A DNA stretch of 64,000 nt from Sphingobium sp. (GCA_009360885.1 SPEL01000007.1:1-64000), one strand, 5' to 3'. Counted from the first letter of the stretch, positions 1 to 9,042 are shown. Numbers and translations: made by a program. The notes: generated from the letters alone by a model not told the origin.

Positions 1-1150
1 TCCCGACGATAACGCCAATGTTCAGCCGTTCAACCAACCGAAAGCCCAAATAGGGCCGCGCCGGATCAGGCAGCTTCGCCCGGCGCTTCACCGTCCACAG
101 CACCAGCCCGCTCGCCACCATCACCGTCCCACCAACGCCAGATAAAAAATACAACCAGCGAAGCACCGGAGCGGAAAAACGCCCGGCATGCAGGTCGATC
201 ATGACATTTTGTGTTGTAAACGCAGGGCCGTGATGCGGAGGTGCCTGTACGACATTGCCGGTTTCAGCATCAAGATAGGTCGCGAGATGCGTGCCCCCGA
301 TCCGATTTCCTCTTGGCCAGATCGCTGCGATGCCCCCTGCTTTTCCCCAATTGTGAAGAGTAATCGCGCGAATATCATTGGGAGTATATCCGGCACGGGC
401 AACGAGTGTGGATGGCGCCAGCATGTCGGATGCCCCAAAAACCTGTGGTTTTGGCGCGGCCGGAAACGCTGCTTTGTAATATTCACTACGATTGGGGAAC
501 ACGGTATCGAGCGGCCATGGCATCAACGTAAACAATAATGTGACGAGGCCCGTATAGGTAATCATCACGTGGAAGGGCAGCGCCAGTACCGCCGTAATAT
601 TATGTGCGTCCAGCCATGACCTTTGCCCCTTGCCAAAGCGGAGCATGAAAAAGTCAGCAAATATTTTCTTATGAGTGATGACACCCGACAAGATAGCCAC
701 CAGCATGGCCAGAGTGGCAATGCTGATGAGCATACGCGCCCACATAGAAGGCATATAATGAAGGTCGAAATGGAAACGGTACAGGAAATATCCGCCTTCG
801 GTCGCGCGTATTATGAGTTCGCGGCCTATGACAGGGTCGAAATTCCGTTCTTCGCTTACCCCCGTCGGAGATTCCCACGAGGCTGTAATGGGGTCGCCGC
901 CTCGCTCGTCAGGAAGGGATACCCTCCAGTTCTTGGAGTCCGGAGCTGTTTCGGACAGGCGCTGAACGATCCGGTCGAGAGTGGCGTTGCTCACGCTGCC
1001 AGTTTGTAGCTCGGGGCGCATCCACGCGGAGATTTCCTGTTGGAAAAAGGCGATGGTTCCGAACAGGAATACCACATAAAGTAACCACCCGGGCAGGAGA
1101 CCTGCCCAGGTGTGAAGCGATGCCATCGACTGGCGCAAAGATGTGTTCAC
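1..1150 (-). CDS. PepSY-associated TM domain protein (partial, runs off left edge)
   Basis: The minus-strand frame is open from a GTG at 1150 to the first base of the window (about 383 codons), so the C-terminus is missing. The protein starts with a hydrophobic segment (WLLYVVFLFGTIAFFQQE), has the FHFDLHYMPSMW stretch and the DAHNITAVLALPFHVMITY segment typical of PepSY_TM inner-membrane proteins, and has a further membrane segment near the window edge. It begins 9 bp after the siderophore receptor stop, so it is very likely the last gene of the sigma-FecR-receptor operon. Such proteins are commonly found beside siderophore receptors and are thought to act in iron release or reduction at the inner membrane; that role is inference. 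An ATG at 1126 is the alternative start; neither has a clear ribosome site. Confidence 0.85.
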   Translation of the reverse strand, partial: MNTSLRQSMASLHTWAGLLPGWLLYVVFLFGTIAFFQQEISAWMRPELQTGSVSNATLDRIVQRLSETAPDSKNWRVSLPDERGGDPITASWESPTGVSEERNFDPVIGRELIIRATEGGYFLYRFHFDLHYMPSMWARMLISIATLAMLVAILSGVITHKKIFADFFMLRFGKGQRSWLDAHNITAVLALPFHVMITYTGLVTLLFTLMPWPLDTVFPNRSEYYKAAFPAAPKPQVFGASDMLAPSTLVARAGYTPNDIRAITLHNWGKAGGIAAIWPRGNRIGGTHLATYLDAETGNVVQAPPHHGPAFTTQNVMIDLHAGRFSAPVLRWLYFLSGVGGTVMVASGLVLWTVKRRAKLPDPARPYLGFRLVERLNIGVIVG

Positions 1151-1159
1151 CGTGCCAGC

Positions 1160-3541
1160 TTAAATTTTGCCGCGCAGCGTCAGCATGAAATTGCGCGGGG
1201 AGCCATAGTAATCGCGCCCTACCGTAGTAAAATAGGTCTCATCCAGCAGGTTGTCGACATTGAGCGAGAGATCGAATTGCTCATTTAAAGCATATCCGAT
1301 TTTTGCGCTGACAACCGTGTAAGGCGAATTGCGGAAGCCATTGCGTTCTTGTGCGCTCTGATATCGAACACCTGCACCCAGCGACCATGCCGAAAGCGAG
1401 GAAGGCAGACGATAATCAGCCCATAGACGCAGCATGTGCTTAGGCGAGATGAAGCTGGCGAAGTCCTCGATATGCTCCATATGGTTGTACGTATAGCCAC
1501 CGGATAGCTGAAGACCGGGTAGAACTTCACCGTTCACTTCGACTTCGATGCCCTGACTGCGGACTTTACCTGATGGCAGATAGCAGTAGTTCCCACCGCA
1601 AATCTCGCCGGATGCAACATCCGTGACAGCCAGATTGACCTGATCTGTGCGGAACAGTGCCAGAGAGGTGGTCAGACGACCATCGGCCAGTTCCCCCTTA
1701 ATGCCAGCTTCATAGCTCTTGCCCCGAACGGGGGGAAGAACATCGCCATTGGCCTGTAAGGATCGCTGTGGGTTGAAAACGTCCGTATAGCTTGCATAGG
1801 CTGACCATTGGGGGGTCAGCTTGTACACCAGCCCCGCATAGGGCACGACAACGCCATCCTGACTGAACGTGCTGGTGGCGCGAACAGCCTTGTACCAGTT
1901 GACCCTGGTGCCGAGAATAAGGGTTGCTGGCCCCAGCGTGCTGCGAACCATGCCATAGACGCCCTTCTGGATGATGGGCTGAAACAAATAGGTTGTAGAC
2001 CAACTGTAACTTGTCGGTTCGGGAATATTGGCTTCGGGGTTATACAGGTCGGTCGGATATGCCCCAAAGTTTGCAGCCAGATGCTCTATGGAATGCAGCC
2101 GTGATATGCTGCCCCCGACCATGATTTCATTTTGTAGCTGGCCCAGATTGAACTGACCATCGACATGGGCATCAATGCCAAAAGTGCGCGTTCCGTCGTA
2201 GGTTTTCCAAACATCTCTCGCTACTGTAGTCGCCGTTGGGCTGACGCTATTATCCGGCGTGAGATAGAGTTCGTGGGCGCGAGACTTGCTGTAGTTGCCC
2301 GCGATTTTCAAGCTCCAGTTGCTGTTGAAGCTGTGTTCCAGATCAGCCCAATATTGTTCCTCATCGACATCATTATAGCTCCATTCCGCACCATAAAAGG
2401 TTGAACGGGGGAGGTGAGGGTTAGAACCGTCGCTGAAATGGGGCAGGCCCTCATCCAGCACACTGCGCTTACGCCCGATAGAAGCTGCCATCCCGAAACG
2501 GGTGTCGGGATCGAAATCATAGTCGAGTGCCAGATATCCCGTGAAACGCTTACTATTCACAATATCAATAAAGCTGTCCTGCCGGTCATATTCCGCCACG
2601 GCGCGAACGCGCAAGGTCTTTGCATCATTCAGGGGAGCGCCAACATCGATGATGCCGCCAAAATGATTCCACGATCCTGCGCGCGCAGTATAGGAAATTT
2701 GCGGTTCAAACGTACCGCGCTTACGCACGAGATTGACCGCACCGCCCGGTGTTCCCTGTCCTTCCAACAGGCCTTGTGAGCCGCGCAACACCTCTACGCG
2801 GTCGACATAGGCAGTGCTTGCCGAGAAGGTGTTGCCCGACGGCATTGTGCTGCGATAGGTCGGAACCCCATCGAACTGGACGCTGCTCATCTGAAAACCA
2901 CGAGAGTAGAAGTCGGCACCGCCACCTACGCGCGGGTCAACCGCCACGCCGGTGACATTGGACATGACATCGGTAAGGGTAATGAGGTTCTGGTCGTCGA
3001 TCCGTTGACGCGTTACGACCGTCACTGACTGGGGAATGTCCAGCAACGACTTACCGCCCTTCATGATGCTGGCGCCAGCAGGAGCATAAGACCGCGTGCC
3101 TTCGGTGGCGAGCCGGTCGCTCGTCAGGCTATCGCCATAACCGTTTCCCGATGTTCCCGTCGCGCCTTCGACCCGGACCGGACCGAGCTGGATCGAACCG
3201 TCAGCCGTCTGCGGCGCGCGTTCCAGCGTCACGACATTGCCGTTGATGCGGAAGGTGAAGCCGCTACCTGCCAACAACTGGCTGAGGGCTTGCGCGGGAG
3301 CAAGGTTTCCCTTGACGCCGCCTGTCTGCACGCCGCGCAATGGAACGCCATTGGTGGTGACCTGCATGCCGGACTGGATACCGAATGTCACCAGCGCATC
3401 GCCGAGCGATTGCGCCGGAATATTGAAATTGCGTTCACCAGTTGCCTGCGCCGATGCGGCCGGAGCCAGCACCATTGGGCCAATCGCCGCCGTCGCCATC
3501 AATGCCACGCTCATCAACTGATGGGTGCGCCCACCCCTCAT
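1160..3541 (-). CDS. TonB-dependent siderophore receptor with STN signalling domain
   Basis: An outer-membrane receptor of about 793 residues. After a signal peptide ending near PAASAQA comes an STN (secretin/TonB N-terminal) domain (FNIPAQSLGDALVTFG onward), then a plug beginning with DIPQSVTVVTRQ, then a 22-strand barrel ending in the aromatic-rich YGSPRNFMLTLRGKI. This matches the FhuA/FoxA/FecA-like siderophore receptor family, and the STN domain indicates signalling to the upstream FecR. The frame extends to 3592, but the ATG at 3541 directly precedes a good signal peptide. No ideal ribosome site is visible; an ATG at 3571 is the other choice. The ligand, probably a ferric siderophore, cannot be read from sequence. 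Confidence 0.92.
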   Translation of the reverse strand: MRGGRTHQLMSVALMATAAIGPMVLAPAASAQATGERNFNIPAQSLGDALVTFGIQSGMQVTTNGVPLRGVQTGGVKGNLAPAQALSQLLAGSGFTFRINGNVVTLERAPQTADGSIQLGPVRVEGATGTSGNGYGDSLTSDRLATEGTRSYAPAGASIMKGGKSLLDIPQSVTVVTRQRIDDQNLITLTDVMSNVTGVAVDPRVGGGADFYSRGFQMSSVQFDGVPTYRSTMPSGNTFSASTAYVDRVEVLRGSQGLLEGQGTPGGAVNLVRKRGTFEPQISYTARAGSWNHFGGIIDVGAPLNDAKTLRVRAVAEYDRQDSFIDIVNSKRFTGYLALDYDFDPDTRFGMAASIGRKRSVLDEGLPHFSDGSNPHLPRSTFYGAEWSYNDVDEEQYWADLEHSFNSNWSLKIAGNYSKSRAHELYLTPDNSVSPTATTVARDVWKTYDGTRTFGIDAHVDGQFNLGQLQNEIMVGGSISRLHSIEHLAANFGAYPTDLYNPEANIPEPTSYSWSTTYLFQPIIQKGVYGMVRSTLGPATLILGTRVNWYKAVRATSTFSQDGVVVPYAGLVYKLTPQWSAYASYTDVFNPQRSLQANGDVLPPVRGKSYEAGIKGELADGRLTTSLALFRTDQVNLAVTDVASGEICGGNYCYLPSGKVRSQGIEVEVNGEVLPGLQLSGGYTYNHMEHIEDFASFISPKHMLRLWADYRLPSSLSAWSLGAGVRYQSAQERNGFRNSPYTVVSAKIGYALNEQFDLSLNVDNLLDETYFTTVGRDYYGSPRNFMLTLRGKI

Positions 3542-3590
3542 TTTTTTTAACACCAAAAAGTCTCCAATCATCGAACAATAGCTATATGAC

Positions 3591-3603
3591 AATGCTTCGC
3601 ATT
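3591..3603. promoter_or_regulatory. Small AT-rich palindrome upstream of receptor
   Basis: AATGC-TTC-GCATT forms a 5+3+5 inverted repeat about 50 bp upstream of the chosen receptor start, in an AT-rich 100-bp stretch between fecR and the receptor. Position and composition would suit an iron-responsive operator (Fur-like) or part of a receptor promoter, but the match to any consensus is weak. Confidence 0.2.
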
Positions 3604-3700
3604 ATTAGCGTTCATAGGCTCAACGATATGGACGACAGGCTTTTCGGTAAAAATTGCATTTTAGCTGAATTTTTTTAAATTATCTTTTATTATCTGATCC

Positions 3701-4720
3701 TTAAGAGCCAGATACGATCATCAGCCAAGGGGTTGTCCGGCGTACCGTTCCCCCATGTGGCTTAACAATAAGGCTCGCAGCCTCAAAAGGATTAGCCGTA
3801 TCGAACGTGCCAGTGACACTGCGGCTTGCCAACTTGTTGTCCGTTACGACGATAGCTCCGCGATAATAGCGACGCAGATCGGCGAGGACTTCTGACAAGG
3901 GACGATCCACGGCAGTAATACGCTTGTCGGACCATGATCCCACCAACTCCGTGGATCGGCTGCCATTTGTGGCCTTGCCTTCAGGCGACATATGTGTCCA
4001 TTGGCCTGCCGTCAGGATGACCGGACCAGATGTTTCCCGCAAGGATGCAACACGGACACGCCCATGCTTAACGGCGACATCGGTGCCTTTGTCGCCTCGC
4101 CGAACGTCAAAGCCTGTACCAAGGACGGTGACAGAGACATTATCCGAACGGACATTGAAAGGTCTCGCAGGGTTGTGGGCAACCTCAAAATAGGCTTCTC
4201 CCGCCAGAAGTTCTACACTTCGGAGGTCGGCTGCATAGGCAATTTTGACTGCGCTATCTGGCGCAAGGCGAACGATGCTACCGTCATCCAGAGTAAAGGT
4301 CTGTTGCTGACCTACGCCGGTGATATGATCTGCCCTGATGTGCAACAGGACGTGCGGCACCGCAAACCATGCTACCGCCGCAGCAACCGCTCCGGCCATA
4401 ATAGCTTTTTGCGTGGGACGAAAAGCCGCTTTGACTTGGCGCAAGGCTTCGACAGGCTCCGATTGGCGATAGGTAGAAGGAAAAAGAGCCATGTTCCGGG
4501 TCTGCGCTATCAGGCCAGATGCGTGGGATGCCTCCGTCCAAACCCGATTGTGCAGCGGGTCCTGTATCCGCCATATTTCAAAACGGGCGCGCAAATCGGT
4601 ATCGTCTGGATCGTCATCAAGATAGATGGTCCAATCGATCGCTTCGCGCATAGCCCGATCCCATGCCGCGCCTTCGCCAGATTCGGCGGGCTCTGCATCT
4701 GGGGCCGGTGGTAATGTCAT
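3701..4720 (-). CDS. FecR family anti-sigma factor / signal transducer
   Basis: 339 residues. The N-terminal cytoplasmic part has the FecR pattern (AIDWTIYLDDDP...DLRARFEIWRIQDPLHNRVW), followed by one membrane segment near residues 105-125 (AIMAGAVAAAVAWFAVPHVLL) and a periplasmic FecR domain (LDDGSIVRLAPDSAVKIAY, LLAGEAYFEVAHNPARPF). It should hold the neighbouring sigma factor until the STN domain of the loaded receptor signals. The start is supported by GGGAG about 6 nt upstream. It lies between the sigma gene (gap about 106 bp) and the receptor, all on one strand, the classical sigma-FecR-receptor order. Confidence 0.92.
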   Translation of the reverse strand: MTLPPAPDAEPAESGEGAAWDRAMREAIDWTIYLDDDPDDTDLRARFEIWRIQDPLHNRVWTEASHASGLIAQTRNMALFPSTYRQSEPVEALRQVKAAFRPTQKAIMAGAVAAAVAWFAVPHVLLHIRADHITGVGQQQTFTLDDGSIVRLAPDSAVKIAYAADLRSVELLAGEAYFEVAHNPARPFNVRSDNVSVTVLGTGFDVRRGDKGTDVAVKHGRVRVASLRETSGPVILTAGQWTHMSPEGKATNGSRSTELVGSWSDKRITAVDRPLSEVLADLRRYYRGAIVVTDNKLASRSVTGTFDTANPFEAASLIVKPHGGTVRRTTPWLMIVSGS

Positions 4721-4826
4721 GCTGTCTCCCTACTAGCAGCGTAGGTTGCAAGAATGCGAAAACTCGCCTCGTATTCCATAACGATCTGCCGCAAAGATTT
4801 TTCGCTATTATTTGAAACTAATTGGT

Positions 4827-5339
4827 TCAAGGTCGACGCGAAAGCCGTTTGATGCAATGCAGCTTACCCTCTGCAATTAATTGGTGGGTATATGTTATCG
4901 AGAGGCCCAGTCGCTCGGCAACTTCCCGAAGTTTCATCCCCTCAACAGTGTGAAGCAGAAGGGCAGAGCGGGTCCGGTCGGGTAATTCGTCCATACTCTC
5001 CAGAACGATGCGAAGTTCGTCCCGTGCGGCGACCTCCGTATCTGGCGCAGGCATGTCATCGGCGAGGACTTCGGATATATCTGCGATGTCTGCCCCATGG
5101 CGTTGCCCCTCACGGAGAAGTGAGCGACGCCCATCCAATGCGAGATTTCGTACGACCCGATAGAAATAGCGCAGAGGCTCGGTCAAAGAGCGGCTGCGCT
5201 CGACCGCTTCGATTCGTTCCCATGCTTCCTGCACCACGTCTTCCGCCCGTGCCCGGTCACGGACTATGCCGTTGGCATAATCCACCAAGGCACGACGATG
5301 CACCCGGTAAAGCAAAGTAGAGGCGCGTTCTGGCGTCAC
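4827..5339 (-). CDS. ECF RNA polymerase sigma factor, FecI type
   Basis: About 170 residues from a GTG at 5339. Region 2 is visible as RALVDYANGIVRDRARAEDVVQEAW and region 4 as LPDRTRSALLLHTVEGMKLREVAERLGLS, with a helix-turn-helix at the end. This is the sigma factor partner of the FecR downstream. The frame is open back to 5537, but the extra N-terminal residues are arginine-rich and unlike the family; starting at 5339 gives the usual ECF length. The ribosome site for that GTG is not convincing (AGGAG lies about 13 nt away), so the exact start is uncertain. Confidence 0.85.
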   Translation of the reverse strand: MTPERASTLLYRVHRRALVDYANGIVRDRARAEDVVQEAWERIEAVERSRSLTEPLRYFYRVVRNLALDGRRSLLREGQRHGADIADISEVLADDMPAPDTEVAARDELRIVLESMDELPDRTRSALLLHTVEGMKLREVAERLGLSITYTHQLIAEGKLHCIKRLSRRP

Positions 5340-5657
5340 GGGGCGCGATAATCTCCTGTTCGGCGAGCATATATGCAAGGGCACCGCGATGAAGAACTTT
5401 TCTTGCAATCGCCTCGCAACAGCTCCTCTAGAGTAAAGTGGAACGGTGCGCAATTCTTCACGTTTCCCCTTATACTGTGAAGGTAACTGTCTATGCGGCC
5501 GCGTGCTGATGCTGCCGCAGAGATGTCCACACCACAATGGCCGGTTGTTGCCGATTATCTGGAAACAATGTGGAGATAACGGCTTTTATCAGCCGCTTTG
5601 TCTCCAACAAAAAAGCAACCCGTTAATCGCTATTATGTTGATTTTTCTTAGAAAATC
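5340..5657. other. Intergenic region upstream of sigma factor
   Basis: About 320 bp with no convincing gene. It includes the possible N-terminal extension of the sigma factor on the minus strand and must hold its promoter. I see no clear promoter or RNA structure. Confidence 0.5.
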
Positions 5658-5732
5658 TGGAGCGGGCGAAGGGATTCGAACCCTCGACCCCAACCTTGGC
5701 AAGGTTGTGCTCTACCCCTGAGCTACGCCCGC
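5658..5732 (-). tRNA. tRNA-Gly (GCC)
   Basis: Minus-strand cloverleaf of 75 nt: acceptor stem GCGGGCG/CGCCCGC, D-loop with GTAGCTCAGGGGTAGAGC, anticodon loop CTTGCCAAG with anticodon GCC, and T-arm GGTTCGAATCC. The 3' CCA is encoded. It is the promoter-distal copy of two identical tandem genes 86 bp apart. Confidence 0.97.
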
Positions 5733-5818
5733 TCTGGCGCTGAACTATGATAGTATCATGTTCATGGACGATTGTGCGTTTGACTGCATAATCCATCTCC
5801 TCAGTCAGGAGGAGAAAC

Positions 5819-5893
5819 TGGAGCGGGCGAAGGGATTCGAACCCTCGACCCCAACCTTGGCAAGGTTGTGCTCTACCCCTGAGCTACGCCCGC
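5819..5893 (-). tRNA. tRNA-Gly (GCC), second copy
   Basis: Identical in sequence to the copy at 5658-5732, including the encoded CCA, with anticodon GCC. The bases just outside both copies are also similar (TGG AGCGGGC before, CTCTGGCG after), pointing to a tandem duplication of the whole unit and probable co-transcription on the minus strand. Confidence 0.97.
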
Positions 5894-5922
5894 TCTGGCG
5901 ACTGGCTGCAAAAGCGTAAGCT

Positions 5923-5974
5923 CTTGCCCCCAGTGGGTTGCGGCGAACTAGCAGCAGGTCGGCCACTGGGCAAG
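5923..5974. other. Hairpin with T-tail next to tRNA genes; possible tRNA promoter
   Basis: CTTGCCCCCAGTGG (5923-5936) can pair with CCACTGGGCAAG (5963-5974), with a 2-nt bulge and a 26-nt loop, followed on the plus strand by CCCTTTTT. On the minus strand the same stretch carries TTGCCC (5973-5968), a 17-nt spacer and TAGTTC (5950-5945), which would fit a sigma-70-type promoter for the two tRNA genes. Either reading is possible; neither is proven. Confidence 0.3.
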
Positions 5975-6096
5975 CCCTTTTTCAACTTATTTTGAAGATG
6001 GCTCGTTGATGGTTGCGCAAAGCCAGCTTTCTCCCCACATAATTACGGACTCGCTGCCTGTGACAGCGGATGAATGCAAACTTCGGGAGATTAAGT

Positions 6097-7008
6097 GTGG
6101 CGACCTTGGGGCTTAGTGAAGCGGACAAAAAAGCGGTTGATGAATTTCGCCGTGATGTTGTTGACCCATCCCGCACATCACTTGTGATTGTTGATTTTTG
6201 GGCGGAATGGTGCGGGCCATGCAAGCAACTGGCCCCGGTGATCGAAAAGGTTTGTGAAGATTATGCCGCTAAGGGCGTGAAGCTCGTCAAGGTGAACGTG
6301 GATGAAAATGGCTTCATCGCGTCGCAATTTCGCGTGCAGTCGATTCCCACCGTTTATGCTGTGTTTCAGGGGCAGCCCGTGGCCGACCTCAGCCAGGCCC
6401 GTACAGAAGGGCAATTGAAGCAGATGCTCGACCAGATATTGGCGCAATTGCCAATCGAGTCGGATGAAAAGCATCAGGCCGAAGAGCTCGCCCCCCTAAT
6501 CGCCATGGGTGAGCAGGTTCTGGATGAAGGGGATGGCGAACGCGCCCTCTCTATCTTCGCTCAGCTTGCAACAATGGCACCGGATAATGCTGTGGTCCTT
6601 GCTGGACAAGTTCGGGCATTGGTCATGCTGGGGCATCTGGATGAGGCGGAGGCGGCATTGACGCAGGTGCCAGAGGATATTGCGAAAGATCAGGCGATAG
6701 AGCGCGCTCGTGCGGCCCTTTCCCTTGCGCGCGACGCCAAGCCAGTGCAGGATTTCTCCGGGCTGGAAGGGCGTCTGGCAGCGAATGCGGATGACCATGA
6801 GGCACGCTTTGAGCTGGCCGGTGGTCTGATGGCCAGTGGTGACCGGCAAGGCGCGGCTGATGCCTTGCTGGAGATCATTGCCCGTGACCGGGGGTGGAAT
6901 GATGGTGCAGCCCGCACGCAGCTCCTGAAGCTGTTTGAAGTGGTCGGTCTGGAGGACCCATGGGTGTCAACGCAGCGCCGTCGCCTGTCAGCGATTTTAT
7001 TTACCTGA
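6097..7008 (+). CDS. ybbN: Thioredoxin-domain / TPR co-chaperone (YbbN/CnoX-like)
   Basis: 303 residues. The N-terminal half is a thioredoxin fold with WCGPC (Cys39 and Cys42) and the cis-proline stretch VQSIPTVYAV. The C-terminal half is alpha-helical with tetratricopeptide-like repeats (EQVLDEGDGERALSIFAQLATMAPDNAVVLAGQVRALVMLG). This is the YbbN/CnoX layout of a redox chaperone holding unfolded proteins under oxidative stress. The frame extends upstream to an ATG at 6070, but GTG at 6097 has GGGAG 7 nt before it and gives the usual N-terminus. The next gene starts about 40 bp downstream on the same strand, so the three genes to 8489 are probably one transcript. Confidence 0.9.
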   Translation: MATLGLSEADKKAVDEFRRDVVDPSRTSLVIVDFWAEWCGPCKQLAPVIEKVCEDYAAKGVKLVKVNVDENGFIASQFRVQSIPTVYAVFQGQPVADLSQARTEGQLKQMLDQILAQLPIESDEKHQAEELAPLIAMGEQVLDEGDGERALSIFAQLATMAPDNAVVLAGQVRALVMLGHLDEAEAALTQVPEDIAKDQAIERARAALSLARDAKPVQDFSGLEGRLAANADDHEARFELAGGLMASGDRQGAADALLEIIARDRGWNDGAARTQLLKLFEVVGLEDPWVSTQRRRLSAILFT

Positions 7009-7049
7009 CAGGTTAGGGAAAAACCAGACAGCAGAGCAGGGAGAGCGGG

Positions 7050-7667
7050 GTGAGCAAGCAGAGAATCTCAATCTTTCCATTGGCGGGGGCTTTGCTGTTC
7101 CCCGGCGCGCACCTGCCTCTCCATATCTTTGAGCCGCGCTATCGGGCGTTGATGCGTGATGCACTGGCGCGCGACAGGTTGATCGGCATGATACAGCCGC
7201 GCAATGACAAGGTGAGGCCTGATCTTTATTCTGTCGGTTGTCTGGGCCGGATTGTAGAGTGCGAGGCGCTGGACGATGGCCGGTTTGATATTGTGCTTCT
7301 GGGGGTGTCCCGCTTCCATTTGCTGCGTGAATTGGATGTGACCACGGCTTTTCGTCAGGTGGAAGGCGATGTGGAACCGGAAGTGCAGGATGAGGCCCCG
7401 GTTTTGCCTCTGGGGCAACGCGCCGCGATAGAGATGGAGGCGCGGCAACTGGCCGATCATCTGGGCTATGTGATTGATTGGTCGGCCGTGTCACAGTTGG
7501 ATGACAGGGCGTTGCTGCACGGTATTGCGCAGATTGCGCCCTTTGATGTCGCGGCAAAGCAGGCCTTGTTGGAGGCGGGCAGTTTTGAGGAACTGGCTGA
7601 GCGCACTATCCAATTGCTGCAATTTGCTCGCTGCGCCGGTGATGATGGTGCCGCTACTTTGCAATGA
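7050..7667 (+). CDS. LON peptidase substrate-binding domain protein
   Basis: 205 residues covering only the N-terminal substrate-binding domain of Lon, with no ATPase or protease part. The opening ISIFPLAGALLFPGAHLPLHIFEPRYRALMRDAL is the family signature, and GRIVECEALDDGRFDIVLLGVSRFHL is the second conserved block. Such stand-alone proteins are widespread in Alphaproteobacteria and usually follow a thioredoxin/TPR gene, as here. The start is a GTG with GGGAGAGCGG upstream. Its biochemical role is not established; involvement in protein quality control is inferred from the domain and neighbour. Confidence 0.9.
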   Translation: MSKQRISIFPLAGALLFPGAHLPLHIFEPRYRALMRDALARDRLIGMIQPRNDKVRPDLYSVGCLGRIVECEALDDGRFDIVLLGVSRFHLLRELDVTTAFRQVEGDVEPEVQDEAPVLPLGQRAAIEMEARQLADHLGYVIDWSAVSQLDDRALLHGIAQIAPFDVAAKQALLEAGSFEELAERTIQLLQFARCAGDDGAATLQ

Positions 7668-7691
7668 TGTTTCTGGTCGGGTGAGGAATGA

Positions 7692-8489
7692 ATGGACCTT
7701 ATAAATGGCGGTAAGCCGGTGGATAGCCCCGGCCATAATATTGCGTTGCTGATAGATGCGGATAATGCCTCGCCCGACAGCCTTGACCCGGTGCTGACTA
7801 TATTGGCGGAATTGGGGACGGTGAATATCCGCCGCGCTTATGGTAACTGGAGCAAGCCTGCGCTGAAGGGCTGGGCTAACCTGGTGCTGCGCTATGCGAT
7901 AGAGCCTCAGCAGCAATTTGACATTACCAAGGGCAAAAATGCGACAGATATGAAGATCGCTATTGATGCGATGGATTTGCTGTATCGCGGCCATATCGAT
8001 GGCTTTGGCATTATGTCGAGTGATAGCGATTTTATGCCGGTTGCGATGCGGATAAGGCAAAATGGCCTGCCGGTTTATGGTTTCGGTACTGAAAGGACGC
8101 CAGAGGGTTTCCGCGAGGCCTGCACGCGCTTCATTGATGTGGGCAAGCTGGTGCAGGCTGAGGCGTCGGCGGACGAGGGTGTTGAGGCAGGGAAGGGCGC
8201 TGATGGGGATGCCGTTGTTGCTCCTGCGGGGCAGGACGCTGTTATTGCTCCTTCGCCTCCGGTGGATGAGGCCCTCGTCACATTATTGGGTGATGCGTGG
8301 AAGGCATCCAAACGCGATGAGAAGGGCTTTGCGCGCTTGTCGGAGGTTGGGCAACGGGCGGGTAACCGTTCCTCCTTCGATGCGCGTAGCTATGGTTTTT
8401 CGCGCTTGTCGGAGCTGGTGGAATCCTTGCCGAACTTTGTGACAGAGCGCCGTGATGGCGGGGCGATGTATATTAAACGGGTGCGGTGA
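7692..8489 (+). CDS. NYN domain / LOTUS domain putative RNase
   Basis: 265 residues. The N-terminal NYN (PIN-like) nuclease domain has the acidic residues expected for metal binding: Asp22 and Asp24 in LLIDADNA, Asp86 in TDMKIAIDAMD, and Asp111/Asp113 in SSDSDF. A linker rich in Ala/Glu/Val (about 160-190) leads to a C-terminal OST-HTH/LOTUS domain (LLGDAWKASKRDEKGFARLSEVGQRAGNRSSFDARSYGFSRLSELVESLPNF, given here as its landmarks only by position 195-255). The family is known as LabA/DUF88-like and probably cleaves RNA. It follows the Lon-domain gene by 24 bp on the same strand. Confidence 0.88.
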   Translation: MDLINGGKPVDSPGHNIALLIDADNASPDSLDPVLTILAELGTVNIRRAYGNWSKPALKGWANLVLRYAIEPQQQFDITKGKNATDMKIAIDAMDLLYRGHIDGFGIMSSDSDFMPVAMRIRQNGLPVYGFGTERTPEGFREACTRFIDVGKLVQAEASADEGVEAGKGADGDAVVAPAGQDAVIAPSPPVDEALVTLLGDAWKASKRDEKGFARLSEVGQRAGNRSSFDARSYGFSRLSELVESLPNFVTERRDGGAMYIKRVR

Positions 8490-9042
8490 GGATGGGGGCG
8501 AGTTTGGGATGTTTTATGCCCTATCCTCGGATTGCGGTAGGGGAGATGGAGCCGTCTGAAGGAAGGCGTGGCCCACAGTCCGGCGGTCTGACAGATAGAG
8601 CCACCCGAGGGATAGCGCTCTTTGAAAGGGCGTGGGCGGCATGGTTGTGGGGATGATGCGATAAAGGCGGTGCGGGGCGAGGAGGAATTGCGGGGCGTGT
8701 GAAGCATTGGATGCCGTGTGGCAGTCGGGAGGCCTGTTGCGGGATCTCGATGTTATATGGCCTGATGTATCTGGGGGTGAGATAAGGCACCTCGTCATGC
8801 CTGCGCATTGTCATCATCATTACCACAGGCCAGCATATCGCCATAGCAATAGGGCTTCATGCCAGCGGTGCTATGGCGCTCCGTTATGATGGGCAGCCCG
8901 TTATGATAGTAGCGTCGCTATGCGAGTATCGCCATCGCGGGCCTGCTTCATGCTTTCACGCATACCAGCACCATCATGTGCAAAATAAAACGCCGGGGAG
9001 ATTGATCTCGCCCGGCGCTTTTACTGGTTATTTCAGCTAATC
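8490..9042. other. 550-bp non-coding gap
   Basis: No reading frame here has a ribosome site or a recognisable protein; the short frames on both strands have poor composition. The right end holds the transcription terminator listed at 8991-9018. The rest is G-rich on the plus strand at first, then more balanced, with short repeats such as GTTATGAT twice near 8884-8905. I recognise no RNA gene. Confidence 0.5.
8991..9018 (-). terminator. Intrinsic terminator after ornithine decarboxylase gene
   Basis: The arms CGCCGGGG-AGAT and ATCT-CGCCCGGCG form a GC-rich stem. On the minus strand the stem is followed by TTTTATTTT, on the plus strand by CTTTT, so it may stop transcription from both sides. 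It lies 24 bp beyond the decarboxylase stop. Confidence 0.8.

Noticed and set aside
3992-4714. Plus-strand frame opposite the FecR gene
   Set aside because: FecR domains and the sigma/receptor context fix the minus-strand gene.
8490-9042. Possible small gene or RNA in the gap before the ornithine decarboxylase terminator
   Set aside because: Only short frames with poor composition and no conserved RNA structure were seen, so no gene is called.
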